64,000 nucleotides of DNA, taken from Streptomyces sp. Je 1-79 (lineage in GTDB: Bacteria; Actinomycetota; Actinomycetes; Streptomycetales; Streptomycetaceae). How positions within the stretch are numbered: the first letter of the stretch is position 1; each line of letters opens with the position of its first letter. The position numbers and the translations under genes were made by a program. The DNA is taken from assembly GCF_025195125.1 (NCBI RefSeq), contig NZ_JAMGSL010000019.1, forward strand, positions 1 through 64,000. Direction: 5' to 3'. This document shows positions 42,009 to 50,767 of this stretch, piece by piece. The notes beneath the pieces were generated by a model, which was not told the origin of the DNA, did no database searches, and was given only the letters and a program-made list of their open reading frames with translations.

Positions 42009-42401
42009 TCACCGGGTGCCGAACAGCTCCAGGAGTTCTGCCTTCCCAAACATCCGAGCAGTATCCACGGCAGACGGAGTCCCCGCTTCCGGATTTGCGC
42101 CGCCGGCGAGCAGCGCGCGGACGACGGTGTCCTCGCCCTTGAAGACAGCACCCGCGAGCGGGGTCTGTCCGCGGTCGTTGGCGCGGTCCGCGTCGGCGCC
42201 CCGCGCCAGCAGGGCGGTGACCGCGTCCGCGTGCCCGTGGTAGGCGGCGAGCATGACGAGGGAGTCGCCCTTCTCGTTGGTGAGGTTCGCGGGGACGCCC
42301 GCGTCGATGTAGGCGGCCAGCGTCCCGGCGTCCCCCGTGCGCGCCAGGTCGAAGACCTTGCTCGCCAGCTCGACGACCTCCGGGTCCGGAGTCTCGCTCA
42401 T
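42009..42401 (-). CDS. Ankyrin-repeat protein
   Basis: A 130-aa protein with about three ankyrin repeats (GDSLVMLAAYHGHADAVTALLARGADADRAN, GQTPLAGAVFKGEDTVVRALLAGGANPE). It should mediate a protein interaction. A GAGAGAGG ribosome-binding site lies about 10 nt before ATG 42401. The 42402-42719 gap to smeA carries the divergent promoters, with a TAGATA -10-like hexamer at about 42655; I see no further gene there. Confidence 0.87.
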   Translation of the reverse strand: MSETPDPEVVELASKVFDLARTGDAGTLAAYIDAGVPANLTNEKGDSLVMLAAYHGHADAVTALLARGADADRANDRGQTPLAGAVFKGEDTVVRALLAGGANPEAGTPSAVDTARMFGKAELLELFGTR

Positions 42402-42719
42402 CGGACGTGCCCGCCTCTCTCCTCGGAACTGTGGCCCGCGCACGGCGACCGCCGCCGTACGAGTGAATCGACAGGGTACTGCCCGCCCGGCGACATGAGG
42501 CGGGGCGTCCACGGCAAAGATCACCGCAGCTCATCCGGGGCGCGCGGGCCTCCCGCGCTAGCGCGCCGCGCGCGATTCGCCACCCGGGCGAGCCCTCCAC
42601 ATCCGCCAGTCAAGTGAAATCGCCCGACATTCACCCATATGCACCTTTAATCGCATAGATACTTGCTGTGAACCTGGAAGGACTCATGGTGACTGTCCCC
42701 TCAACCAGGAGAACCCCTC

Positions 42720-42914
42720 ATGATCCTGTCCATCTCAGGCGTGGTCCTGCTCGGCATCATCTGCTTCCTGTTCTTCAAGAAGGACGGCCTCAAGGCATCC
42801 CACGCCCTCATCTGCGCGCTGTTCGGCTTCTACCTCGCCGGCACCGCCATCGCCCCGAGCATCACCGCAGGCGGCCAGAGCCTCGCCAGCCTCTTGGGCG
42901 GGATCAAGTTCTGA
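42720..42914 (+). CDS. smeA: Small membrane protein SmeA
   Basis: A 64-aa protein with two hydrophobic segments (about residues 3-19 and 28-45) separated by a KKDGLK loop. In S. coelicolor SmeA is a small sporulation membrane protein that targets the FtsK-like SffA to sporulation septa, and deletion affects septation and DNA segregation. The AGGAG ribosome-binding site and the sffA gene 37 nt downstream support the identity. Size and context, rather than a long alignment, are the basis. Confidence 0.82.
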   Translation: MILSISGVVLLGIICFLFFKKDGLKASHALICALFGFYLAGTAIAPSITAGGQSLASLLGGIKF

Positions 42915-42951
42915 CGCCCCACAGTCCCTTCCACAACTCCAGGAGTACGAC

Positions 42952-44592
42952 GTGGCCCGGCGACCACTCCCCCGCATTCTGAGCAGCGGCAGCGACCGGA
43001 TCGCTCGCAGTCGAGAGATCGCGCGCACGGCCGCCGACAGCGCCACCGATGTGCTCCATCCGCTGATCACCATCACACGTGGTCTGCGGAAGCTGGCCGC
43101 GACCGCGCGAGCCAGGTGGGCCGCGACCCCCAAGGAACGGCGAGGTCCCACGCTGTTCCTGGTCGCGGCCTGCGTACTGGTCGTCGCGCTCGTCCCGTAC
43201 GGTCCGTTGCTCGCCCTCGTCTCGGTGATGGGCGCGGCCGCCTGGACGGGCCGTGAGCGCCCGGTCGTCAAGACCGGGCCCGACGAGTCCGAGATCGAAC
43301 GCCTCAAGGGCCTCTACGAGGCTCTGGTGCCGTACTTCTCCGTCCCCGAGGACCCGGCCCCCCTCTTCGCCCACGGTGGCGACTGGAGCGGCGCGTTCGG
43401 GGACCACGCCTTCGACGACAGCGGGCGCCTCACCCACCTGCGCATCAGGTACCCCGCGTACTTCACCGACGGCGAGCCCGCCTCCCGCGCCCGTATCGAG
43501 CAGCTGCTGCACGCCAAGTCCGGACGCGGCCGCGAGTACCTCTTCGACTGGGACGAGGAGGGCAACCAGCTCGTCATGAGCGTCCTGCCCGCCCTGCCCA
43601 CCACCATCGCCGCCCAGCGCTTCGTGACCGTGCCGGGCGAGACGGTCCTCGGTTTCACCGACGCCGGCGCCGTGCAGCGGACCGTCCCGGTCCTCGCCGC
43701 CGACGCCGAGGAGGACGCGCCCGCCGTGATCTGGCGGACCGGCCCGCGCTCCACCGAGCCGCATCTGCTCGCCGTCGGGCAGCCCGGCAGCGGGACGACC
43801 TCGCTCCTGCGCTCCATCGCCCTCCAGGCGCTGCCGCACGGAGACGTGCTGATCGTCGAGGGCAGCGGCACCGGCGAGTACGCCTGTCTGACCGGACGCT
43901 CGGGCGTCCTGGGCGTCGAGTGCGGCCTCGCGGGCGCCCTGGCCAGTCTGGAGTGGGCGGCGCACGAGACCGAGCGGCGGCTCATCGCGGCGAACCGCGC
44001 CCGTCAGGCGGGCCGTCCCGCGCCCGACGACACCCGTCGCCCGCTGTGGATCCTGCTCGACCGGCCGAGCATCCTCGGTCACCTGGCGGCCGCCGACGGA
44101 CGTCGCGACCCTCAGGACCTCCTCCAGGTCCCGCTGCGGCACGGACGGGCCGCGCAGGTCACGGTGGTGGTGGCGGAGCAGTTCGACAGCGCGGACACCC
44201 TGAGCGAGGCCGTACGGACGCACACCCGCGCCCGTGTCGTGCTCGGCCCCGCGTCCGCCGAGCAGATCTCGTGGGTCCTCGGCGTCGAGCCGCACACCAC
44301 GCCGGTCCCGGTCGTCCCCCCGGGCCGCGGCTACGCCCGCCTCGGCACCGGCCCGGTGCTGCGCCTGCAGGTGCCGGCGACACCGGACCCGTACGACGAC
44401 GCGACGAGCGAGGCGCACCGCCAGGCCGTCATGGCGCTCCTGCCGGAACGGCAGGACGCGACGACGACCGCGGTGCCGCCGGCCCCCGGATCGGCCCCGG
44501 ACCCGGGCCCGCCACCGGCCCACGCCCCCGCCACCGTGGCTCCCGCGCCGACCCCGGTCCTGGACCTCGGCCCGGTCCCGGCGGAGGGCTGA
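42952..44592 (+). CDS. sffA: SpoIIIE/FtsK-like sporulation protein SffA
   Basis: A 546-aa protein with a basic N-terminus, a membrane segment (about residues 63-95), and a C-terminal FtsK-like ATPase domain. The P-loop reads VGQPGSGTTSLLRS, with Thr where the Walker A Lys should be. RRPLWILLDRPSILGH is a Walker B-like strand. A Pro/Ala-rich tail follows. It works with SmeA at sporulation septa. GTG 42952 has AGGAG 7 nt upstream. Confidence 0.85.
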   Translation: MARRPLPRILSSGSDRIARSREIARTAADSATDVLHPLITITRGLRKLAATARARWAATPKERRGPTLFLVAACVLVVALVPYGPLLALVSVMGAAAWTGRERPVVKTGPDESEIERLKGLYEALVPYFSVPEDPAPLFAHGGDWSGAFGDHAFDDSGRLTHLRIRYPAYFTDGEPASRARIEQLLHAKSGRGREYLFDWDEEGNQLVMSVLPALPTTIAAQRFVTVPGETVLGFTDAGAVQRTVPVLAADAEEDAPAVIWRTGPRSTEPHLLAVGQPGSGTTSLLRSIALQALPHGDVLIVEGSGTGEYACLTGRSGVLGVECGLAGALASLEWAAHETERRLIAANRARQAGRPAPDDTRRPLWILLDRPSILGHLAAADGRRDPQDLLQVPLRHGRAAQVTVVVAEQFDSADTLSEAVRTHTRARVVLGPASAEQISWVLGVEPHTTPVPVVPPGRGYARLGTGPVLRLQVPATPDPYDDATSEAHRQAVMALLPERQDATTTAVPPAPGSAPDPGPPPAHAPATVAPAPTPVLDLGPVPAEG

Positions 44593-44821
44593 CCACCCGC
44601 CGGCTCCAGCGCGGGGCGCGCCGCGGCCGCCAGGCAGACCCCGTCGCCAGACCGGCCCCGTCGCAAGGCGGGCCGTCGCCGCGGCCGCCAGGCTGACCGC
44701 CCGCCGGCCCCGGCACGCGGGCCGCGGCCGGCCAGGCGGGCCCCCGCCGCCCCGGCGCCAAGCGCGCCGCCGCCTCGTCGGCAACCGGGCCGCCACCAGG
44801 CGAGCCACCACCCCCGTCGCC

Positions 44822-44854
44822 GGGCGGCCGCCCCGCCCGGCGGGACGGCCGCCC
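44822..44854. terminator. Terminator between sffA and yczR-like gene
   Basis: GGGCGGCCG (44822-44830) and CGGCCGCCC (44846-44854) are a perfect 9-bp stem with further pairing inside. It lies just past the yczR-like stop in a convergent gap. The rest of 44593-44821 is a GC-only repeat-like tract with no gene. Confidence 0.65.
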
Positions 44855-44863
44855 GAGGGCCCG

Positions 44864-46363
44864 TTACGCCACGAAGGCCCGTGCCTGTTCGTTGCCCGTG
44901 CCCGCGCCCGACTCCACCAGGCGCGCCGCGGCCGCCAGGCGGGCCGCCGCCTCCTCGGCGACCGGGCCGCCCACGGTGAACGGCAGCCGCACGTACCCCT
45001 CGAAGGCTCCGTCGACGCCGAAGCGCGGTCCCGAGGGGACCCGTACGCCGACCCGCTCGCCGACCTCCGCGATCCGCGAGCCGGAGAGGCCGCCCGTGCG
45101 GACCCAGAGCGTCAGCCCGCCGGCCGGGACGTCGAACTCCCACTCCGGCAGCTGCCCCCGGACCGCCGCGACCAGCGCGTCGCGGTTCTCGCGCGCCTGG
45201 GTCCGGCGGATGGTGACCGCCTGCTCCCAGCCGCCGGTCCGCATCAGCCAGTTGACACCGAGCTGTTCCAGGACAGGGGTGCCGAGGTCCGCGTAGGCGC
45301 GCGCGGCCACGAGGGAACGGATCACGTCGGGCGCGGCCCGGACCCAGCCGATCCGCATGCCCGCCCAGAACGCCTTGCTCGCCGAACCGACCGTCAGCAC
45401 GGTCGCGCCCGCAGGGTCGAAGGCGCAGACCGGCCGGGGCATCTCCGACTGCTCGTCCAGGTACAGCTCGGACATGGTCTCGTCGACGACGAGGACCGTG
45501 CCCGCCGAACGTGCCGCGTCCACCAGCTGCCGCCGCTGGTCCTCGTCGGCGAGGGCGCCGGTCGGGTTGTGGAAGTCGGCGACGACGTACGCGAGGCGGG
45601 GGGCCGCGTCGCGCAGGACCTGGCGCCAGCGGTTCAGGTCCCAGCCGGCCAGCCCCTCGGCCATGGCCACCGGCACCAGCCGGGCGCCCGCCTCCCGCAT
45701 GAGCTGGAGGATGTTGGCGTACGAAGGCGACTCGACGGCGATCCGCTCGCCGCGCCCGGCGAAGAGGTGGCAGATGGCGTCGATCGCGCCCATCGCGCCG
45801 GTGGTGACCATGATCTGCTCGGGCATGGTCGGGATGCCGCGTTCGGTGTACCGGTCGGCGAGCATCTGCCGCAGCGCGGGAAGCCCCGCCGGGTAGTCCC
45901 CGTGCGTGTGGGCGTACGGCGCCAGCTCCTCCAGGGCGCCCTGGACGCTCCGGGTCAGCCACGGCTCGGGCGCGGGCAGTGCCGCGCAGCCGAGGTCGAT
46001 CATCGAGCCGAGCGACTCCGGCGGCAGAGGTTCGAGCCCGCGCGCGGGCAGCGGGTTCCCCGCCGGTACGGCGGTCCAGCTTCCGGCCCCGCGCCGCGAC
46101 TCCAGGAACCCTTCGGCCCGCAGCGCCTCGTACGCGGCCGCCACCGTCGTACGGCTCACGGTCAGCGCGACCGCGAGTTCACGCTCGGCGGGCAGCCGGG
46201 CGGCGACCGGAACCCGGCCCTCCAGGACGAGGAGACGGATCCCGTCGGCCAGCGCGCGGTAGGCGGGCGGCTTGCGCGTACCCGGCCCGGCGGGACGGGC
46301 CTGCTGCGCCTGAAGCTGCCGGGCGAGTTGAGCCGGCCCGACGGCCGAGGTCCACTGAGCCAT
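44864..46363 (-). CDS. yczR: MocR-type PLP-dependent regulator (YczR-like)
   Basis: A 499-aa regulator. A GntR winged helix (RLPAERELAVALTVSRTTVAAAYEALRAEG) is at about 55-115. A fold-type-I aminotransferase domain follows, with PLP lysine in GSASKAFWAGMRIGW and DFHNPTGALADE. It is divergent from a YczE-family gene; YczR regulators are known to control yczE. ATG 46363 is used, with an AAGGTGG ribosome-binding site about 10 nt before it. Paired TCAGTCCACC repeats lie in the shared promoter region. Confidence 0.88.
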   Translation of the reverse strand: MAQWTSAVGPAQLARQLQAQQARPAGPGTRKPPAYRALADGIRLLVLEGRVPVAARLPAERELAVALTVSRTTVAAAYEALRAEGFLESRRGAGSWTAVPAGNPLPARGLEPLPPESLGSMIDLGCAALPAPEPWLTRSVQGALEELAPYAHTHGDYPAGLPALRQMLADRYTERGIPTMPEQIMVTTGAMGAIDAICHLFAGRGERIAVESPSYANILQLMREAGARLVPVAMAEGLAGWDLNRWRQVLRDAAPRLAYVVADFHNPTGALADEDQRRQLVDAARSAGTVLVVDETMSELYLDEQSEMPRPVCAFDPAGATVLTVGSASKAFWAGMRIGWVRAAPDVIRSLVAARAYADLGTPVLEQLGVNWLMRTGGWEQAVTIRRTQARENRDALVAAVRGQLPEWEFDVPAGGLTLWVRTGGLSGSRIAEVGERVGVRVPSGPRFGVDGAFEGYVRLPFTVGGPVAEEAAARLAAAARLVESGAGTGNEQARAFVA

Positions 46364-46368
46364 GGAAT

Positions 46369-46442
46369 TCAGTCCACCTTCCTCGAATTGGCCATGGTTG
46401 GCATCCGATCCCCCGCCACAGAGTGACATGAGTCAGTCCACC
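46369..46442 (+). promoter_or_regulatory. Direct-repeat operator TCAGTCCACC x2 between yczR and yczE
   Basis: TCAGTCCACC is at 46369-46378 and 46433-46442, in the same orientation, 64 bp apart. MocR regulators such as GabR bind paired direct repeats, so this is a likely YczR-like binding site. Confidence 0.55.
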
Positions 46443-46464
46443 ACCACCACACAGGGGGCACCAC

Positions 46465-47145
46465 TTGTCCATCGCCTCCGGCCTCCGCGGCCGGCTCACC
46501 GGTCGTCATATGACGCGTCGGCTCGCGCAGCTGTACATCGGACTGGCGCTGTACGGGATCAGCTCGGCGCTGCTGGTGCGGGGCGGGCTCGGTCTGGAGC
46601 CCTGGGGCGTCCTCCACCAAGGTCTCGCCGAGAAGACCGGACTGACCATCGGTGTCGTCTCGATCATCGTCGGGGCGGCCGTCCTGCTGCTGTGGATCCC
46701 GATCCGGCAGCGGCCCGGCCTCGGCACGGTCTCCAACGTCTTCGTCATCGGCGTGGCCATGGACGGCACCCTCGCCCTGGTCCCGGAGGCCGGGGGCTGG
46801 GCGGCACGGATCGCCCTCCTCGTCCTCGGCATCGTCCTCAACGGGGCGGCGACCGGGCTGTACATCGCCGCCCGCTTCGGCCCGGGTCCGCGCGACGGAC
46901 TGATGACCGGGCTCCACCGGCTCACCGGCCGTTCGATCCGGCTGGTCCGCACGGCGATCGAGGTGGCGGTGGTCGCCACCGGCTTCCTGCTCGGCGGCTC
47001 GGTCGGTGTCGGTACGGTCCTGTACGCGCTGAGCATCGGACCCCTCGCCCAGTTCTTCCTGCGCCGCTTCGCCATCCCCGAGCAGGACGCGAGCAGTACT
47101 GTGGTCGCCTCCGGGACACCGGAGCAGGCGATACTGCGGCGGTGA
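46465..47145 (+). CDS. yczE: YczE/YyaS/YitT-family membrane protein
   Basis: A 226-aa integral membrane protein with about five helices and the family block GLGLEPWGVLHQGLAEKTGL; FGPGPRDGLMTGLHRLTG is another family signature. Its molecular function is undefined; it is probably a transporter or membrane regulator under control of the divergent YczR-like protein. TTG 46465 with AGGGGG 6 nt upstream is preferred to ATG 46510. It overlaps the next gene by 4 bp (GTGA). Confidence 0.85.
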   Translation: MSIASGLRGRLTGRHMTRRLAQLYIGLALYGISSALLVRGGLGLEPWGVLHQGLAEKTGLTIGVVSIIVGAAVLLLWIPIRQRPGLGTVSNVFVIGVAMDGTLALVPEAGGWAARIALLVLGIVLNGAATGLYIAARFGPGPRDGLMTGLHRLTGRSIRLVRTAIEVAVVATGFLLGGSVGVGTVLYALSIGPLAQFFLRRFAIPEQDASSTVVASGTPEQAILRR

Positions 47146-47906
47146 CTCGCGTACGCCATCCCTATCTGGACCACCCGTCCCCCATACCGTTCGCCCATCG
47201 AGGCGGCGCCGCGGACGGCTTCGAGAACACCGCGGCGGCCTTCCGCCGGGCCGCGGCGGCCGGTTACCGCTACTTCGAGACCGATGTGCACACCACCGCG
47301 GACGGTGCGCTGGTCGCGTTCCACGACTCGACGCTCGACCGGGTGACGGACGCCGCCGGGCGGATCCGCGACCTGCCGTGGGACGCCGTCCGCGAGGCGC
47401 GGGTGGGCGGGAAGGAACCCCTGCCGCTCTTCGAGGAGCTGCTCGAGGAGTTCCCCGAGGCCCGCTGGAACGTGGACCTCAAGGCCGAGTCCTCCCTGGT
47501 CCCGCTGGTCGACCTGATCCGCAGGACCGATGCCTGGGACCGGGTCTGCGTCGGGTCCTTCACCGAGAGCCGGGTGGCCCGGGCGCAGCGCCTGGCCGGA
47601 TCCCGGCTCGCGACCTCGTACGGCGTCACGGGGGTCGTCGGTCTGCGGCTGCGCTCGCTCGGCATCCCGGCGGCGCTGCGCGCGGGCGCGGTCGCCGCCC
47701 AGGTCCCAGAGCGCCAGGGCGGCCTCCCGGTCGTGGACCGCCGTTTCGTCCGCGCGGCCCATGCCCGGGGGCTCCAGGTCCATGTGTGGACGGTCAACGA
47801 TCCGGAGCGGATGAACTCTCTCCTCGACCTGGGGGTGGATGGCATCATGACCGATCATCTGGAGACGCTGCGCGCAGTGCTCACCGACCGGGGCGTGTGG
47901 GTCTGA
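47142..47906 (+). CDS. Glycerophosphodiester phosphodiesterase
   Basis: A 254-aa GDPD enzyme releasing glycerol-3-phosphate and an alcohol from glycerophosphodiesters. The signature residues are in FAHRGGAADGFENT (His-Arg-Gly), YRYFETDVHTTADGALVAFHD (Glu, Asp, His) and NVDLKAE. No signal peptide is evident, so it is cytoplasmic. GTG 47142 overlaps the yczE stop, so the two are coupled. Confidence 0.9.
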   Translation: MTRVRHPYLDHPSPIPFAHRGGAADGFENTAAAFRRAAAAGYRYFETDVHTTADGALVAFHDSTLDRVTDAAGRIRDLPWDAVREARVGGKEPLPLFEELLEEFPEARWNVDLKAESSLVPLVDLIRRTDAWDRVCVGSFTESRVARAQRLAGSRLATSYGVTGVVGLRLRSLGIPAALRAGAVAAQVPERQGGLPVVDRRFVRAAHARGLQVHVWTVNDPERMNSLLDLGVDGIMTDHLETLRAVLTDRGVWV

Positions 47907-47950
47907 GGCACGCGCGTCCCTCCACGGGGACCAACGAGGGGGCCGCGGCC

Positions 47951-49306
47951 TTGACTGCCGACACCACCGAACCGGAGCTGCCCGCCGCGGGTCCGGCCGA
48001 CCGCAGACGCGAGCAGCGCGGCTGGTACTTCTACGACTTCGCCTGCTCGGTCTACTCGACCAGCGTGGTCACGGTCTTCCTCGGCCCCTATCTGACGTCG
48101 GTCGCCGAGACGGCGGCCGACGCCGAGGGCTTCGTCCACCCGCTGGGCATTCCGGTGCGGGCCGGCTCGCTGTTCGCGTACGCCGTCTCCGCCTCGATCC
48201 TCCTGGCGGTCGTGGTGATGCCGCTGGTGGGCGCGGTGGCGGACCGTACCGGCCGGAAGAAGCCGCTGCTCGCCGCCGCCGCGTACACCGGCGCCGCGGC
48301 GACCGGGGGCATGTTCTTCCTGAGCGGCGACCGGTACCTGCTGGGCACGTTCCTGCTCATCGTGGCGAACGCCTCGCTGGCGGTCTCGATGGTGCTCTAC
48401 AACGCGTACCTGCCGCAGATAGCCGAGCCGGACGAGCGGGACGCGGTCTCCTCACGCGGCTGGGCGTTCGGCTACACCTCCGGGGCCTTCGTCCTCGTCC
48501 TCAACCTGGTCCTGTACTCGGGACACGAGTCCTTCGGGCTCTCCGAGGGTGACGCGGTGCGGATCTGTCTGGCCTCGGCCGGACTGTGGTGGGGCGCATT
48601 CACAGTCGTACCGCTGCGGCGGCTGCGCGACCGGCACGTCGCGCCGCAGACCGAGGGGGCGGTCGGGGGCGGCTGGCGGCAGCTGATGGCGACACTCCGG
48701 GACATGCGCCGCCACCCGCTGACGCTGTCGTTCCTGCTGGCGTACCTGGTCTACAACGACGGGGTGCAGACCGTGATCTCCCAGGCGTCGATCTACGGGT
48801 CCAAGGAACTGGGGCTCGACCAGACGACGCTGATCACGGCGGTGCTGCTGGTCCAGGTGCTCGCAGTCGCGGGCGCCCTCGGCATGGGCCGGCTGGCACG
48901 CTCGTACGGTGCCAAGCGCACGATCCTGGCCTCGCTGGCGGTCTGGACCCTGATCCTCGGCGCCGGGTACTTCCTGCCGGCCGACGCGCCGGTGGCGTTC
49001 TTCTGTCTGGCCGCGGCGATCGGTCTGGTGCTCGGCGGGAGCCAGGCGCTCTCCCGCTCGCTGTTCTCACATCTCGTCCCGCGCGGCAAGGAGGCGGAGT
49101 ACTTCTCGGCCTACGAGATGAGCGATCGTGGCCTGAGCTGGCTGGGCCCTCTGGTGTTCGGTCTCGCGTATCAGCTGACCGGGAGCTATCGGGATGCCAT
49201 CATCTCTCTCGTGATCTTCTTCGCGGCCGGTTTCGTCCTGCTCGCGCGGGTTCCGGTGCGGCGCGCCGTGGCCGCCGCGGGCAACCCGGTTCCGGACCGG
49301 ATTTAG
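47951..49306 (+). CDS. UMF1-family MFS transporter
   Basis: A 451-aa permease with about 12 helices. The family hallmark is at the N-terminus (YFYDFACSVYSTSVVTVFLGPYL), followed by SRGWAFGYTSGAF. Members are Atg22-like and are often suggested to export amino acids or other small metabolites; the substrate here is unknown. It starts at TTG 47951 with GAGGGGG upstream. It is probably co-transcribed with GDPD (44-nt gap). Confidence 0.88.
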   Translation: MTADTTEPELPAAGPADRRREQRGWYFYDFACSVYSTSVVTVFLGPYLTSVAETAADAEGFVHPLGIPVRAGSLFAYAVSASILLAVVVMPLVGAVADRTGRKKPLLAAAAYTGAAATGGMFFLSGDRYLLGTFLLIVANASLAVSMVLYNAYLPQIAEPDERDAVSSRGWAFGYTSGAFVLVLNLVLYSGHESFGLSEGDAVRICLASAGLWWGAFTVVPLRRLRDRHVAPQTEGAVGGGWRQLMATLRDMRRHPLTLSFLLAYLVYNDGVQTVISQASIYGSKELGLDQTTLITAVLLVQVLAVAGALGMGRLARSYGAKRTILASLAVWTLILGAGYFLPADAPVAFFCLAAAIGLVLGGSQALSRSLFSHLVPRGKEAEYFSAYEMSDRGLSWLGPLVFGLAYQLTGSYRDAIISLVIFFAAGFVLLARVPVRRAVAAAGNPVPDRI

Positions 49307-49473
49307 ACGCGGCAGTGAAAGGCCGGTAGTGTACGCCTTTGGCCTGCCAGGCGGACCGTTACTGCGTGCTGCTTTGGTGAAGACGCTGGGTGACATCTGC
49401 TGCCAGATGTGACAAACCGGGCACTGGTGGGTAGAACAAGGGCGGCACGACGGGCGACGCATGACCCGGAACG

Positions 49474-49499
49474 GGAATCTTTACCGCCGACCGGACGTT
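49474..49499 (+). promoter_or_regulatory. SigR-type promoter of rbpA
   Basis: GGAAT (49474-49478), 18 bp, then GTT (49497-49499) fits the SigR (disulfide-stress) promoter consensus exactly. It gives a leader of roughly 55 nt to the rbpA ATG. SigR control of rbpA is known in S. coelicolor. Confidence 0.75.
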
Positions 49500-49560
49500 G
49501 ACCGGATGACGACGACAGCGACACCTGTCCTGTGGGCGACAAGCCCGGGAGGCACGATTC

Positions 49561-49935
49561 ATGAGTGAGCGAGCTCTTCGCGGCACGCGCCTCGTGGTGA
49601 CCAGCTACGAGACCGACCGCGGCATCGATCTGGCCCCGCGCCAGGCCGTGGAGTACGCATGCGAGAAGGGCCATCGTTTTGAGATGCCCTTCTCGGTGGA
49701 AGCGGAAATTCCGCCGGAGTGGGAGTGCAAGGTCTGCGGCAGCCAGGCACTCCTGGTGGACGGGGACGGCCCCGAGGAGAAGAAGGGCAAGCCGGCGCGT
49801 ACGCACTGGGACATGCTCATGGAGCGGCGCACCCGCGAGGAGCTGGAGGAGGTCCTGGCCGAGAGGCTGGCGGTCCTTCGTTCCGGCGCCATGAACATCG
49901 CCGTACATCCGCGAGACAGCCGCAAGTCCGCCTGA
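49561..49935 (+). CDS. rbpA: RNA polymerase-binding protein RbpA
   Basis: A 124-aa transcription activator that binds the principal sigma factor (HrdB) and RNA polymerase and stabilises open complexes. The core has Cys/His zinc ligands (ACEKGHRFE, WECKVCGSQ), a basic linker and the C-terminal sigma-interacting domain (KPARTHWDMLMERRTREELEEVLAERL). The length is typical. A SigR promoter lies upstream, and a strong terminator follows about 20 nt after the stop, so it is monocistronic. Confidence 0.95.
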   Translation: MSERALRGTRLVVTSYETDRGIDLAPRQAVEYACEKGHRFEMPFSVEAEIPPEWECKVCGSQALLVDGDGPEEKKGKPARTHWDMLMERRTREELEEVLAERLAVLRSGAMNIAVHPRDSRKSA

Positions 49936-49955
49936 CGGACGACACGGCCCGAGCG

Positions 49956-50005
49956 ACGCCGCGGGGCCCGGTACACCTTGTGTGTACCGGGCCCCGCGGC
50001 GTTTT
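49956..50005 (+). terminator. 21-bp rho-independent terminator of rbpA
   Basis: A perfect 21-bp stem (49956-49976 with 49982-50002) closes the loop CTTGT and is followed by TTTT (50002-50005). It is a textbook intrinsic terminator. Confidence 0.92.
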
Positions 50006-50057
50006 CCGGCCTCGCGCCCCGTCCACTGACAGGAAGCCGTGACGCCGCGTCGCGCGA

Positions 50058-50090
50058 AAGCCCCGCGGCCGGGGTCCGGCCGCGGGGCTT
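50058..50090 (-). terminator. Terminator of fxsA
   Basis: AAGCCCCGCGGCCGG (50058-50072) and its exact complement (50076-50090) form a 15-bp stem with a 3-nt loop. It lies 17 nt past the fxsA stop on the minus strand, followed on that strand by TTTC. Confidence 0.8.
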
Positions 50091-50106
50091 GTCGTCGTTT
50101 CGGTGT

Positions 50107-50700
50107 CTACGGCGTCAGGGGCGGCCGGGGCTCCTGGACCCGCCGCGGGCCCTGGGGGGCGTCGTCCCGGATGACCTCGCCCTGCACGACCTTTCCGTCG
50201 GGACGGTGCATGCGGGCCTGCTGGAAGGCGTCCTGGAGGCTGCCCGGCGGGGCTGCGCTCATCCTGCGCTCGGCGACCTTGTCCGCGTACCTGCCGAGCA
50301 GGGAGCGAACGGGCGGCACGAGCAGCAGCAGTCCCAGCGCGTCGGAGATGAGGCCCGGGATCATCAGCAGCAGGCCGCCGAGCATCAGGAAGCCGTTCCG
50401 GTCGCCCGCGCCGACCCGCTCGGCGCCGGTCGGCGGGACGCCGGTCTGCGCCGCCGCCTGAGCCTGCTGGAAGGTCTCGCTCAGGTTCTTGAAGGCCCGG
50501 CGTCCGGCCCGCTTGATCACCACGGCGCCGAGGAGGGCGCCGCCGACCAGCAGTCCGAAGACCGTGAGCCCGCCGGCCGCGTCGGCCACCACCGTGAGGA
50601 GCCAGATCTCGAGGACCAGCCAGGCGGCGAGGGCCAGCGGGAGAAACGTACGCGCGCGGGAGCGCTTCGGGGCGAGGGGAGGCGTCGAGCCTGTCGTCAT
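50107..50700 (-). CDS. fxsA: FxsA-family membrane protein
   Basis: A 197-aa membrane protein with about four helices in the FxsA core (WLVLEIWLLTVVADAAGGLTVFGLLVGGALLGAVVIKRAG is the family region; LMIPGLISDALGLLLLVPPVRSLL the second). E. coli FxsA (suppressor of F exclusion of phage T7) gave the family its name; its role in Streptomyces is unclear. GGGGGAC precedes ATG 50700. It follows ppm on the same strand. Confidence 0.88.
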   Translation of the reverse strand: MTTGSTPPLAPKRSRARTFLPLALAAWLVLEIWLLTVVADAAGGLTVFGLLVGGALLGAVVIKRAGRRAFKNLSETFQQAQAAAQTGVPPTGAERVGAGDRNGFLMLGGLLLMIPGLISDALGLLLLVPPVRSLLGRYADKVAERRMSAAPPGSLQDAFQQARMHRPDGKVVQGEVIRDDAPQGPRRVQEPRPPLTP

Positions 50701-50767
50701 GTCCCCCAGTGTGCCTGGCCCGTCGCAGGAACGTCGTAAAAGGGAGATCAGCCCCGACATGCGGTCC

